A stretch of 16,619 bases of DNA from Acidobacteriota bacterium (GTDB lineage Bacteria; Acidobacteriota; Thermoanaerobaculia; Multivoradales; JAHEKO01). The notes under the pieces were generated by a model, which saw only the letters and a list, made by a program, of their open reading frames with translations, had not been told where the DNA came from and made no database searches. The DNA lies in the NCBI GenBank assembly GCA_006227875.1, contig SBFI01000157.1, positions 1 to 16,619 on the forward strand. The letters are read 5' to 3'. Below, one piece after another: positions 1 through 6,427 of the stretch (positions are counted from its first letter, which is position 1; the number at the start of each line of letters is the position of its first letter). The position numbers and the translations under genes are program-made.

Positions 1-245
1 GGACGCGGGTTTCGGCCCGGCGGAGCATCGTCTTCGCTAGCGTAGCCGGGTCGAGAACCCGCGGCCCCAGGCGGTCGCCGTGGCTGCCCGAGCTCGGGGC
101 CGGAGGGGGCTCACCGCAGCGGAGCCATGCTCCCGCGCAGCGGAGGGGAGCCCCCGCAGGTGCCGGGACCGGGCCACCATCAGTCGTGGAGACACGCCCC
201 CCCTCGGCCGGCACGGTGGCGGGCCACTTCGGTTGCGTTTCGGTT
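1..245. other. Gene-poor left edge with nested repeats
   Basis: I see no convincing gene in this stretch. Two plus frames close early, at 38-40 and 43-45, so the tail of an upstream plus-strand gene may end here (frame 2 would end ...GPAEHRLR at 40), but 12 codons are too few to call. The rest contains an 8-bp inverted repeat (GGGGGCTC 105-112, GAGCCCCC 148-155), an inner 5-bp inverted repeat (GGAGC 121-125, GCTCC 129-133) and a 10-bp direct repeat CGCAGCGGAG (115-124 and 136-145). A 5-bp hairpin CGGGT/ACCCG lies at 47-61. None is followed by a T-run, so an intrinsic terminator is not supported, and the arms do not fold as a tRNA. Confidence 0.4.
105..155. repeat. Nested inverted repeat with internal direct repeat
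   Basis: GGGGGCTC at 105-112 pairs perfectly with GAGCCCCC at 148-155. The 35-nt spacer holds a second stem, GGAGC-CAT-GCTCC at 121-133, and two copies of CGCAGCGGAG at 115-124 and 136-145. RNA from either strand could fold. It lies beyond the 3' end of the minus-strand orphan gene, so it may be a 3' structure or transcript end, but there is no U-tract. It matches no RNA family I recognise. Confidence 0.35.
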
Positions 246-494
246 CTAGATGGCGGTGCGGCGCAGGACTTCGCGCGGGATCTTCCAGCCCACAGGCTCC
301 CCGTCGAAAAACACGTTGCCGTCGAGATCGGCCTCGAACTCGACGCTGTCGTCCGACTCCCAGTCATCGGGCGAGCGTAGGGCGTAACCATGCTCCGTGC
401 CACACACCAGAAAGCGACGCCCATCGGGTGCGTTCCAACCCACCGCCTGCGTCTCACGGTCGAAGTGGTCGCGGTATCTCGGTACGGTTCCCAT
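246..494 (-). CDS. Small acidic protein of unknown function (82 aa)
   Basis: I do not recognise this protein. It is a soluble-looking 82-residue product with no signal peptide or membrane segment. The middle is strongly acidic (PDDWESDDSVEFEADLDG, about residues 42-59), followed by a short FFDGEPVGWKIP stretch and a basic end (REVLRRTAI). The aromatic and glycine pattern (VGWNAPDG, EHGYAL, EPVGWKI) suggests a small beta-rich fold. The start at 494 is chosen because AAGGAGGT sits just upstream (read on the minus strand); the open frame reaches 587, but that extension is arginine-rich and has no ribosome site. The gene has its own promoter in the 111-bp gap after the DUF445 gene, so it is probably expressed separately and well. 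Reality as a gene is fairly sure; function is open. Confidence 0.75.
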   Translation of the reverse strand: MGTVPRYRDHFDRETQAVGWNAPDGRRFLVCGTEHGYALRSPDDWESDDSVEFEADLDGNVFFDGEPVGWKIPREVLRRTAI

Positions 495-556
495 TACCAC
501 CTCCTTGTCGTGTGAGCCCGAAGCTCGTGTTCTGCCTACTTTTCTTCCCTGACTCC

Positions 557-584
557 AGGATACTCCTCTACCCCTGCCTGTCAA
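557..584 (-). promoter_or_regulatory. Sigma-70-type promoter for the 82-aa gene
   Basis: On the minus strand a perfect -35 TTGACA (579-584) is followed after 16 bp by TATCCT (557-562), four of six matches to the -10 consensus. Transcription would begin near 549-550, giving a leader of about 55 nt that ends in the strong AAGGAGGT ribosome site before the ATG at 494. It is the best two-box promoter I found in the window. Confidence 0.6.
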
Positions 585-605
585 CACCCCAATGGGTCAG
601 CAACC

Positions 606-1856
606 CTACCCGCCAAAGCCGCCAAAGACAAAGATCAGCTGAGCCAACCCGGCCAGAAACCCCAGAACGGCCCCGGTGAGGATCAGCTTCCATTCGTCCT
701 CCTGAAAGCAGGGCCGCAACAGGTCCTGGAACTCCACCGAGGGGAGCGCCACCATACGTTCGCGGAGCAGCTCCTCGAGGATCTCCGCCCGCTCCTCGTT
801 GAAGGGCCAGTGGTTGAACGGCTCCGCCGAGACTTCAACCGCTTTCTCACCCACCGAATCGCGGATCTCGTCGAGCCCTTCCTCACCCACCGCGAGCTCG
901 GCCGCCGGTCGCAGCACACCCATGGCATCGACGGCCTCGTCCACCAGCGGCCGGATGTGCCGGCGAATCACCTCGCGGGTCTTCTCCGACCTGGGTCCGG
1001 TGAGCATGGCGTGGATGATCTGGCGGATGGTGACGATCTCGCGGGTCACCAGCCGGCACCATACCGCCGCCACCTGGCTCTGGCGCTGGAGAAAGAGACC
1101 CTGCACCGTCCAGGGGCCGACGCGCGTGGGGTTGAGCGGGCGGAAGATGAGATTGATGGCGATCCAGTTGGTGACAAAGCCGACGATAAGGCCAAATACC
1201 GGCAGCACCCACCACTCCTTGTAGAACACCCAGACCGTGAGCTGGATGAGGCCGAAGAGAAAGCCGAAATAGAGACCCGAGCGGATGATGAACTTGAACT
1301 CCGCCTCACCCGACTCCAGGAAGAGACGGTTGAGCAGCGCCTTGTCGCCCTCGAGCTCGGTCACCAGCATGTGCTTGAAGTCCACCAGCTCCTCGACGTC
1401 GTCGCCGATGACGTGCATCAGGGCATCGACGCGCTCGGGCAGCTCGGCTCGCACACGGGTATAGACGCGCTCCCGGACCCCCGCCGGCACAGTCCGCCAG
1501 AGGGCGCTCTTGCCGCGCCAGAACATAATCTCGTCGGTATAGCCCTCGAGCCGGCGGTCGACCACACCGGTAATGTGGACCGCCATCGCACCGGGATCCA
1601 TGTGGCGGAAGATCTCACCTAGTGTCCCCAGGCGGAACATGGTCGACTCGGCAAAGATCGCCGCCATCTTCCCCGCCTTGGACGGGATGATCCCCTGCCA
1701 ACCCAGAATCGGCCGGATACCGCGGTACTCCAGCGGCAGAAAGGTCAGCTTGACCGCCACCCAGTTGGTGGCCCAACCGACGACAGCCGCCACAAAGGGA
1801 ATGCTGGCGTGTTTCCAGAAGTCGGCGCTGCGCAGCAGCTCGCCGAAGCTAGCCAT
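606..1856 (-). CDS. DUF445 family membrane protein
   Basis: A 416-residue inner-membrane protein of the DUF445 (YheB/YjiN-like) family, whose biochemical role is not established. Hydrophobic segments lie at about residues 17-40, 192-211, 216-237 and 391-412, leaving two large, charged, helix-rich parts (about 60-185 and 255-385). The family-typical TNWxAxxLxFxPL motif occurs twice, at about 30-41 (TNWVAVKLTFLPL) and 229-241 (TNWIAINLIFRPL), each followed by a similar amphipathic stretch, which points to an internal duplication. The frame is open up to 2081, but the start at 1856 gives MASFGELLRS and overlaps the stop of the acyltransferase gene by 8 bp, suggesting translational coupling. The pairing with a lipid-making enzyme suggests a link to membrane or lipid-body organisation; that is inference. 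The family call is confident. Confidence 0.85.
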   Translation of the reverse strand: MASFGELLRSADFWKHASIPFVAAVVGWATNWVAVKLTFLPLEYRGIRPILGWQGIIPSKAGKMAAIFAESTMFRLGTLGEIFRHMDPGAMAVHITGVVDRRLEGYTDEIMFWRGKSALWRTVPAGVRERVYTRVRAELPERVDALMHVIGDDVEELVDFKHMLVTELEGDKALLNRLFLESGEAEFKFIIRSGLYFGFLFGLIQLTVWVFYKEWWVLPVFGLIVGFVTNWIAINLIFRPLNPTRVGPWTVQGLFLQRQSQVAAVWCRLVTREIVTIRQIIHAMLTGPRSEKTREVIRRHIRPLVDEAVDAMGVLRPAAELAVGEEGLDEIRDSVGEKAVEVSAEPFNHWPFNEERAEILEELLRERMVALPSVEFQDLLRPCFQEDEWKLILTGAVLGFLAGLAQLIFVFGGFGG

Positions 1857-3261
1857 TGCGCGCCAACCGGAGCATCTCGTCGAACTCCTGGTGGAAACCC
1901 TCGACGATCTTCTCCGGATCCGCCACCAGGCCGGTGTCGGTGGCGATACCCAGACGCACCTCGCCGGCGTAGCTGGCAAAGGCGATACCCATCCCCATGC
2001 GGCCCGACTGCGGCACCCAGAACATGAAGCTGCGGATCGGTACCCCCGCCAGATAGAGGACTTCGGTCGGACCCGGCACATTGGTCATCACCGCGGTGCC
2101 CTTGGCGCCAAAGATGCGAACGACGAGGTTTTGCGCCCGCCGTGGCAGCCGACCGATGGCGCCGAGAATCTGCAGCGCCACCCAGGGCTCGAACGATCTC
2201 TTGAGCGGTGTCATCCTCCTTCTGAGCTCGGCGAATCGCTCGACCGGGTCCCCCAGACCAACGGGAAGCGAGAGAAAGGCGAGACCAAACTGATTGCCGA
2301 GAGTAGCCATCTGCTCGAGCGGTCGTAGGCTGACCGGTACCACCGCCCTCACATTGAGCCCCTTCCGCAGCGCTCCCTTGCTCTCGAGGTAGCGGCGCAT
2401 GCCCCCGGTTACCGCACTGGTAAGGACATCGTTGACCGTGCCGCCGAAGTGCTTGCACACCCGCTGCACATCATCGAGGGGGAGGCCGTCGGACCAGGCC
2501 GCCCGTTTCTCCACCCCCAGGGGCCCCTTGAAGAGCGTCTTGCGATCGGGCGGCCGCGCCGCCAGCCGACCAAAGGCCGGCACCGAGGCGCCGCCCTTCT
2601 TCCACTTGCTCAACGCTTTGAACGCCTCGGCGGGGCCGGTAAGCAGCTTGACCGCTGCCGGCATGACCCGCTCCAGGTGACCGCGGGCGATATCGGGAGC
2701 CAGCGGACCGGTGCTGAAGAGCCGGCGCAGCGGGTTCTCCTCCCACTGCCCTGCGGCCGCGTCGGTGTCGACCGCGGGTTGGCCCGATTTCAAATCGGTC
2801 AGGGAGAGCAACACCAACATCAGGGCGATACCGTCGCCGATGCAGTGGTGGAGACGCCAAAGCAGCGCGGTTCCTCCCTTGTGGTTGTCCACCTGATGCA
2901 GGTGCCACAACGGCTTGGAGGTATCCAACGGCACGCTCATGAGTTCGCTCACCAGCTCCTGCAGCTCCCGGTCGCCGCCCGGCTCGGGCAGGCTCACCAG
3001 CTCGACATGGGCCTCCAGATCGAAGTCGGGGTCGAGCTCCCAGTGGTGGCGGCCGAATCTACCCCTGGTGACGACCCGCTGCCGGAATCTGGGGATGGTC
3101 AGCAGCCGGTTCTCGAGGTTGGCCTTGATCTCCTCGTGATCCACCGGCCCATCCATCATCACCACCCCGTTGATCATCATCAGGTTGGTGGGATCGTCCA
3201 TCCTAAGCCAGGCGCGATCGACCCCGGTCAGAGGTTCGGTGGTCTCGAGTGGCTCGGACAT
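1849..3261 (-). CDS. Wax ester synthase / diacylglycerol acyltransferase (WS/DGAT)
   Basis: A 470-residue bifunctional acyltransferase that joins acyl-CoA to long-chain alcohols or diacylglycerol, making wax esters or triacylglycerol at the inner face of the membrane. The catalytic HHxxxDG motif is HHCIGDG at 138-144. Other family marks are PLW at 117-119, the ND motif (GGTVNDVLTSAV, 273-284), NVPGP at 394-398 and the C-terminal GMGIAFASYAGEVRLGIATD block (423-442). Length fits the family (about 450-480). HHxxxDG is shared with non-ribosomal condensation domains, but the ND and NVPGP motifs and single-domain length argue for WS/DGAT. The start at 3261 is preceded by GGGGAG at suitable spacing. 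The gene is divergent from the Spy-like gene and is the first of a unit continuing into DUF445. Substrate preference cannot be told from sequence. Confidence 0.93.
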   Translation of the reverse strand: MSEPLETTEPLTGVDRAWLRMDDPTNLMMINGVVMMDGPVDHEEIKANLENRLLTIPRFRQRVVTRGRFGRHHWELDPDFDLEAHVELVSLPEPGGDRELQELVSELMSVPLDTSKPLWHLHQVDNHKGGTALLWRLHHCIGDGIALMLVLLSLTDLKSGQPAVDTDAAAGQWEENPLRRLFSTGPLAPDIARGHLERVMPAAVKLLTGPAEAFKALSKWKKGGASVPAFGRLAARPPDRKTLFKGPLGVEKRAAWSDGLPLDDVQRVCKHFGGTVNDVLTSAVTGGMRRYLESKGALRKGLNVRAVVPVSLRPLEQMATLGNQFGLAFLSLPVGLGDPVERFAELRRRMTPLKRSFEPWVALQILGAIGRLPRRAQNLVVRIFGAKGTAVMTNVPGPTEVLYLAGVPIRSFMFWVPQSGRMGMGIAFASYAGEVRLGIATDTGLVADPEKIVEGFHQEFDEMLRLARNG

Positions 3262-3330
3262 TAGAAACTCCCCAGACTTCTAGAATCGATTGAGCTCGAT
3301 CTCCAAGTTTACCCTCCGAGGAGAATGACG
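3262..3330. promoter_or_regulatory. Divergent promoter region, WS/DGAT and Spy-like gene
   Basis: This 69-bp gap separates two divergent starts and must hold both promoters. On the plus strand TAGAAT at 3281-3286 is a good -10 candidate, giving a leader of about 38 nt to the ATG at 3331; I see no convincing -35. GAGGAG at 3318-3323 is the ribosome site for the plus-strand gene. On the minus strand GGGGAG just upstream of 3261 serves the acyltransferase. Confidence 0.4.
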
Positions 3331-3834
3331 ATGAGAAAGATTACCCTGTTGGTAGCGGCCGGGCTCCTGCTGGTGGCAATCCGTCCTTTGATAGCCCAGC
3401 CGCAAGACTTTGCCAGACCTCGCGACGGTCGGGGTCCCGACGCCCAGCGCTGGGGCGCGGCGCGGCTCGAGCACTTGGGCGCAGAGCTCGACCTGAGCGA
3501 GGAGCAGTCGGCCAAGTGGCAGGAAACCATCGACCAGCACATCCAGTCTCGCGAGGCCACCCGCAAGCAGATCGCCGAGCTCCGGCAGGAGTTCAACCGG
3601 CTGGCCGAGACCGAGAGCCCCGATCTCGAGCGCCTGGGCGAGATAGCGCTGACGCTCCACCGCGAGGCGCGGGACACTCAGCCAGACAGGCAGCTACTGC
3701 TCACCGAGCTGAAGGCGATTCTCACTCCCGAGCAATTGGAAAAGTTCGACTCTCTGCTCGCCTCGCGCCAGTTTGCGCGACCCAGGCAGGGGCCCATGGG
3801 TCGAGAGCGGCCTACCCGCGAGCCGGACCGATAG
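3331..3834 (+). CDS. Spy/CpxP-like exported protein with LTxxQ motifs
   Basis: A 167-residue protein with a signal peptide (MRKITLLVAAGLLLVAIRPLIA, cleavage probably after residue 22), so it is exported to the periplasm. The mature part is charged and helical and carries two copies of the LTxxQ-type motif typical of Spy/CpxP-like proteins: LSEEQSAKW at 55-63 and LTPEQLEKF at 131-139. Members of this group are ATP-independent periplasmic chaperones, stress sensors or metal-related proteins. The tail (150-167) is basic and disordered. An ATG also exists at 3325, but GAGGAG ends one base before it, so 3331 with 7-nt spacing is the better start. It has its own divergent promoter and is followed 26 bp on by the CBS gene. 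A chaperone-like role is likely; the client is unknown. Confidence 0.75.
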   Translation: MRKITLLVAAGLLLVAIRPLIAQPQDFARPRDGRGPDAQRWGAARLEHLGAELDLSEEQSAKWQETIDQHIQSREATRKQIAELRQEFNRLAETESPDLERLGEIALTLHREARDTQPDRQLLLTELKAILTPEQLEKFDSLLASRQFARPRQGPMGRERPTREPDR

Positions 3835-3845
3835 ACGGCGTCCTG

Positions 3846-3854
3846 TGCTACCCT
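3846..3854 (+). promoter_or_regulatory. Extended -10 box directly ahead of CBS gene
   Basis: TGcTACCCT matches the extended -10 layout (TGn then TAnnnT). Its 3' end lies 6 nt before the ATG at 3861, so transcription would start at or next to the A of the start codon, giving a leaderless mRNA. No Shine-Dalgarno sequence is present in the 26-bp gap. No good -35 is visible, which is common for extended -10 promoters. Confidence 0.4.
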
Positions 3855-3860
3855 ACGCCG

Positions 3861-4334
3861 ATGGCACTGAAGATCGCTGACCTCATCAAGGCAGCCCGAA
3901 TCCGCGAGCTGCCGATGCGAAAGAACATCGTGGTGAAGCCCACGACGCCCTTGGAGGAGGTCTATCGCCTGATGGACGAGGGCGATTGGAGCGCCGTCGT
4001 GGTCTGCAAGGGGGACAAGGCCGTCGGCATCTTCTCCCATCGCGACATTCTCTACCGCACCGCGCTCGAGGATCTGGAACCGTCGACACCCATCGAACAG
4101 CTGATGACCCCGGATCCGGTCACCCTGAGCATCGACGAAGGGCTGCCGGCGGCGATCAAGGTCATGGTCGACGGCGGCTACCGCCACATTCCCATCATCG
4201 ACGACAAAGGTTGTACGGCGGGAGTCCTCACCAGCCGCGAGATTCTCCGGTACATCGCCGACCATATGCCGGAAACGGTGCTCAACCTCCCACCACGGCT
4301 CCACCAGGAGCTACACCGACCCGAGGGTGGATAG
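3861..4334 (+). CDS. Two-CBS-domain protein
   Basis: A 157-residue cytoplasmic protein made almost entirely of one Bateman module: CBS 1 at about residues 10-70 and CBS 2 at about 82-138. Sequence marks are RKNIVVKPTTPLEEVYRLM, the GIFSHRDIL strand-helix of CBS 1, the LMTPDPVTLSIDEGLPAAIKVM entry of CBS 2 and GVLTSREILRYI. Stand-alone CBS pairs usually bind AMP, ADP, ATP or SAM and act as regulators. The start MALKIADL has no ribosome site, and a -10 box sits right before it, so it may be leaderless. It is followed almost without gap by a second CBS protein with a zinc ribbon, and then by a tandem Usp. The two CBS proteins may form a hetero-pair; that is inference. Ligand and target are unknown. 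Confidence 0.87.
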   Translation: MALKIADLIKAARIRELPMRKNIVVKPTTPLEEVYRLMDEGDWSAVVVCKGDKAVGIFSHRDILYRTALEDLEPSTPIEQLMTPDPVTLSIDEGLPAAIKVMVDGGYRHIPIIDDKGCTAGVLTSREILRYIADHMPETVLNLPPRLHQELHRPEGG

Positions 4335-4335
4335 G

Positions 4336-4851
4336 GTGCGCTGCCCCAACTGCAGTCACGACAACATCGCGGGCGTGGATTTCTGCGAGGAGTGCGGCAC
4401 GGATCTCGCCGGACTCGACCTGCCGGAGGCCCGCACCGGTTTCCGCGGCAGGCTGCTGACCGATCACATCGCCGATCTGCCCACAGCCCCGCCGGTCGTG
4501 GTCTCACCGAAGAGCACAGTGACCGAGGCGATCGAGAAGATGCGGAGCGAGCAGCACGGCTGTGTCCTGGTCCAGGAGGGCTCCGAGCTGGTCGGGATCT
4601 TTACCGAGAAGGACGTGCTCACCAGGGTTCTGCGGCCGGCCATCGATCCCGCAGCCACTCCGGTCTCGGCAGTGATGACCCCCAAACCCATGATCGTGGC
4701 GCCGACCGATCCACCGGCCTTCGCCATCCACAACCGGGTGGCCAGAGACCTCCGACACATGCCGGTGGTCGAGGATTCAAAGATCGTCGGATTCCTCTCA
4801 GAACGGCATATTCTCAGCTACATCCAAGAAGATATCCTCGGCGCCGGCTAG
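4336..4851 (+). CDS. Zinc-ribbon plus two-CBS-domain protein
   Basis: A 171-residue protein with an N-terminal zinc ribbon (C3, C6, C17, C20: CPNC...CEEC) followed by a Bateman module: CBS 1 at about 35-95 (VVVSPKSTVTEAIEKM, GIFTEKDVL) and CBS 2 at about 107-168 (VMTPKPMIVAPTDPP, FLSERHILSYI). CBS pairs bind adenine nucleotides; the ribbon may mediate protein or nucleic-acid contact. The start is GTG at 4336, with GAGGG about 8 nt upstream and the family-typical MxCPxC opening. A GTG at 4327 is also possible and would overlap the previous gene by 8 bp. Either way it is translationally close to the preceding CBS gene and very probably in the same unit. It is not a duplicate of its neighbour: the ribbon is unique to it. 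Domain calls are firm, role unknown. Confidence 0.88.
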   Translation: MRCPNCSHDNIAGVDFCEECGTDLAGLDLPEARTGFRGRLLTDHIADLPTAPPVVVSPKSTVTEAIEKMRSEQHGCVLVQEGSELVGIFTEKDVLTRVLRPAIDPAATPVSAVMTPKPMIVAPTDPPAFAIHNRVARDLRHMPVVEDSKIVGFLSERHILSYIQEDILGAG

Positions 4852-4910
4852 CCGCCCGTGCCACCCTGCCCGGCCCGGAAGCGAGAATGCGGGCTGACAA
4901 CCGGTGGGTG

Positions 4911-4916
4911 TAGGAT
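4911..4916 (+). promoter_or_regulatory. Candidate -10 for the universal stress gene
   Basis: TAGGAT, preceded directly by TG, lies in the 91-bp gap after the zinc-ribbon CBS gene. It would start transcription near 4923, about 20 nt before the ATG at 4943. CTGACA at 4894-4899 resembles a -35 but is only 11 bp away, too close to be a normal partner. The candidate is weak. Confidence 0.3.
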
Positions 4917-4942
4917 TACTATGAGACGAGGAAGGTCGCTCT

Positions 4943-5872
4943 ATGACCGACCCGGAACCCACCCCCAGCCATCTGCGGACCGTCGTCGCGGCCACCGATC
5001 TCTCGGAGACCGCCAAGATCGGCATCCAGTGGGCGACCGAGATCGCCCGCGATCACAGCTCACGACTTCATCTGATCCACGGCATCAGCCTCAGCGGTCT
5101 GGCCATGGACTACGTCAGCATCCAGGCCGATCTGCACGAGAAGCTCCGGCAGGCGGCTGAAGAGAAACTGGCCGAGCTCGCCGAGGAGGCCCGCACGCGA
5201 ATCGACGAGGTCGACTGGGCGGTCGAGATCGGCGAGCCCTCCGGTGTCATCACCCGCACCGCCGACAAATTGTGCGCCGATCTCATCGTTGTCGGCACCC
5301 GCGGTCTCCGGGGGCTCGATCACCTGCTGCTGGGAAGCACCGCAGAGCGGGTGGTCCAGCGAGCCAACTGCCCGGTGCTGACGGTCCACCCGCAGGATGC
5401 TGACCGCGAGCGACCGGTGCGCCGGATCCTGGTGGCCACCGATCTGTCCGAAGAATCCAAACGGGCCGCCACCTGGAGTCTGTCGCTGCTGGCCGAAACT
5501 CCGGAGGAGTCCGAGGTGTTTCTCCTCCATTCCTACCATGTGCCCTACGAGTTTGGTGTCGAGGGCGCCTATGGCTCGGCCGCCGCCGGCCTCCAGCTGT
5601 GGAAGAACGTCGACATCGATGTCCGCGCCCGGCTGGACAAGTTCGCCGAGCCGTTACGCCGTAACGGGGTCGAGGTGAACATCCTCGCCATCGAGGGGTA
5701 TCCGCCCGAGGTGATTGTTGATCAGGCGGAGACACTAAAGGTCGATTTGATCGCCATGGGAACTCATGGCCGCACGGGCCTCAGCCATGTGCTGCTGGGG
5801 AGCACCGCCGAGCGGGTGGTGCAGAGGGCCGCCTGTCCGGTGCTCACCGTGCGTCGCGAGCCCGCTTGCTAA
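4943..5872 (+). CDS. Tandem universal stress protein (two Usp domains)
   Basis: A 309-residue cytoplasmic protein with two complete UspA folds: residues about 11-149 and 159-305. Each has the opening strand motif (VVAATDLSE; ILVATDLSE) and the ATP-binding motif Gx2Gx9G(S/T): GTRGLRGLDHLLLGST at 118-133 and GTHGRTGLSHVLLGST at 273-288. Both domains therefore look able to bind ATP. Each ends with the matching ERVVQRAxCPVLTV strand. Tandem Usps are usually stress-survival regulators linked to energy state. GAGGAAGG at 4928-4935 gives 7-nt spacing to the ATG. It follows two CBS-domain genes, another adenine-nucleotide-sensing family, after a 91-bp gap. Family certain; specific role unknown. Confidence 0.95.
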   Translation: MTDPEPTPSHLRTVVAATDLSETAKIGIQWATEIARDHSSRLHLIHGISLSGLAMDYVSIQADLHEKLRQAAEEKLAELAEEARTRIDEVDWAVEIGEPSGVITRTADKLCADLIVVGTRGLRGLDHLLLGSTAERVVQRANCPVLTVHPQDADRERPVRRILVATDLSEESKRAATWSLSLLAETPEESEVFLLHSYHVPYEFGVEGAYGSAAAGLQLWKNVDIDVRARLDKFAEPLRRNGVEVNILAIEGYPPEVIVDQAETLKVDLIAMGTHGRTGLSHVLLGSTAERVVQRAACPVLTVRREPAC

Positions 5873-5911
5873 CCGAGTCCTGGATGTCGAACCACGACAC
5901 TGGAGGAGATG

Positions 5912-6385
5912 ATGCCGGTCAAAACGCTTAGAGAGTTCCTGGACAAGAACAAGATCAAGTACATCGCTATCGCCCATTCGCCCGCCTACACCGCTCAAGA
6001 GATTGCCGCTTCGGCTCACATCCCGGGCCGGGAGGTGGCCAAGACCGTGATGGTCAAGGTTGACGGCAAGATGTCGATGGCGGTGCTGCCGGCCTCGTAC
6101 CAGGTGGACCTGAAGCACCTGGCCGAGGTGGCGGGGGCGAAGAAGGTGGAGCTGGCTACGGAAGAGGAGTTCAAGGGCCTCTTCCCGGAGTGCGAGCCCG
6201 GTGCCATGCCGCCCTTCGGCAACCTCTACGACATGGAGGTCTACGCCACCGAGAGTCTTGCCGAAGACGCCGAGATCGCCTTCAACGCCGGCTCCCACAC
6301 CGAGCTGCTCAAGCTCGCATACGCGGACTTCGAGAGGTTGGTGAAGCCGACCGTGGCCCGGTTCTCGACCCGGTCCACCGATTGA
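5912..6385 (+). CDS. YbaK/ProX-type aminoacyl-tRNA deacylase
   Basis: A 157-residue free-standing editing domain related to YbaK, ProXp and the INS domain of prolyl-tRNA synthetase. Such enzymes hydrolyse mischarged tRNA (for example Cys-tRNAPro or Ala-tRNAPro) and so protect translation accuracy. Marks are AHSPAYTAQEIA (about 22-33), VAKTVMVKVDGK with the conserved lysine at 44, GAMPPFGN (97-104) and FNAGSHTELLKL (124-135). Two ATGs are adjacent; GGAGG ends at 5906, leaving 5 nt to the ATG at 5912 and 2 nt to 5909, so 5912 is preferred. A small stem TGTCG/CGACA (5885-5899) sits just before the ribosome site. It lies 39 bp after the Usp gene. Family is sure; which mischarged tRNA it edits is not. 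Confidence 0.88.
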   Translation: MPVKTLREFLDKNKIKYIAIAHSPAYTAQEIAASAHIPGREVAKTVMVKVDGKMSMAVLPASYQVDLKHLAEVAGAKKVELATEEEFKGLFPECEPGAMPPFGNLYDMEVYATESLAEDAEIAFNAGSHTELLKLAYADFERLVKPTVARFSTRSTD

Positions 6386-6409
6386 AGCACCGGCCTTCGC
6401 GCGGCCGCA

Positions 6410-6415
6410 TAGAAT
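6410..6415 (+). promoter_or_regulatory. -10-like box ahead of pdxH
   Basis: TAGAAT (five of six to the consensus) ends 12 nt before the ATG at 6428, so the leader would be only about 5-7 nt. There is no Shine-Dalgarno sequence in the gap between the deacylase gene and pdxH, which fits near-leaderless translation. No clear -35 is visible. Confidence 0.4.
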
Positions 6416-6427
6416 AGGCGCCGTTCT

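Noticed and set aside
2..40. Possible C-terminal tail of an upstream plus-strand gene
   Set aside because: Only 12 codons are visible and other frames also close nearby; not enough to support a gene.
47..61. CGGGT/ACCCG hairpin considered as terminator or tRNA T-arm
   Set aside because: The loop is 5 nt rather than 7, no cloverleaf can be built around it, and no T-run follows.
80..679. 199-codon plus-strand open frame
   Set aside because: Arginine/proline-rich composition with no domain, and it runs antisense through the 82-aa gene, which has a ribosome site and promoter.
810..1622. 270-codon plus-strand open frame
   Set aside because: Antisense shadow of the DUF445 gene; His/Asp/Glu-rich text typical of the opposite strand of a GC-rich gene.
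1849..3261. Non-ribosomal peptide condensation domain instead of WS/DGAT
   Set aside because: HHxxxDG is shared, but ND, NVPGP and the C-terminal GIAFASY block and the 470-residue single-domain length fit WS/DGAT.
2449..3264. 271-codon plus-strand open frame
   Set aside because: Antisense to the WS/DGAT gene, whose catalytic motifs are intact.
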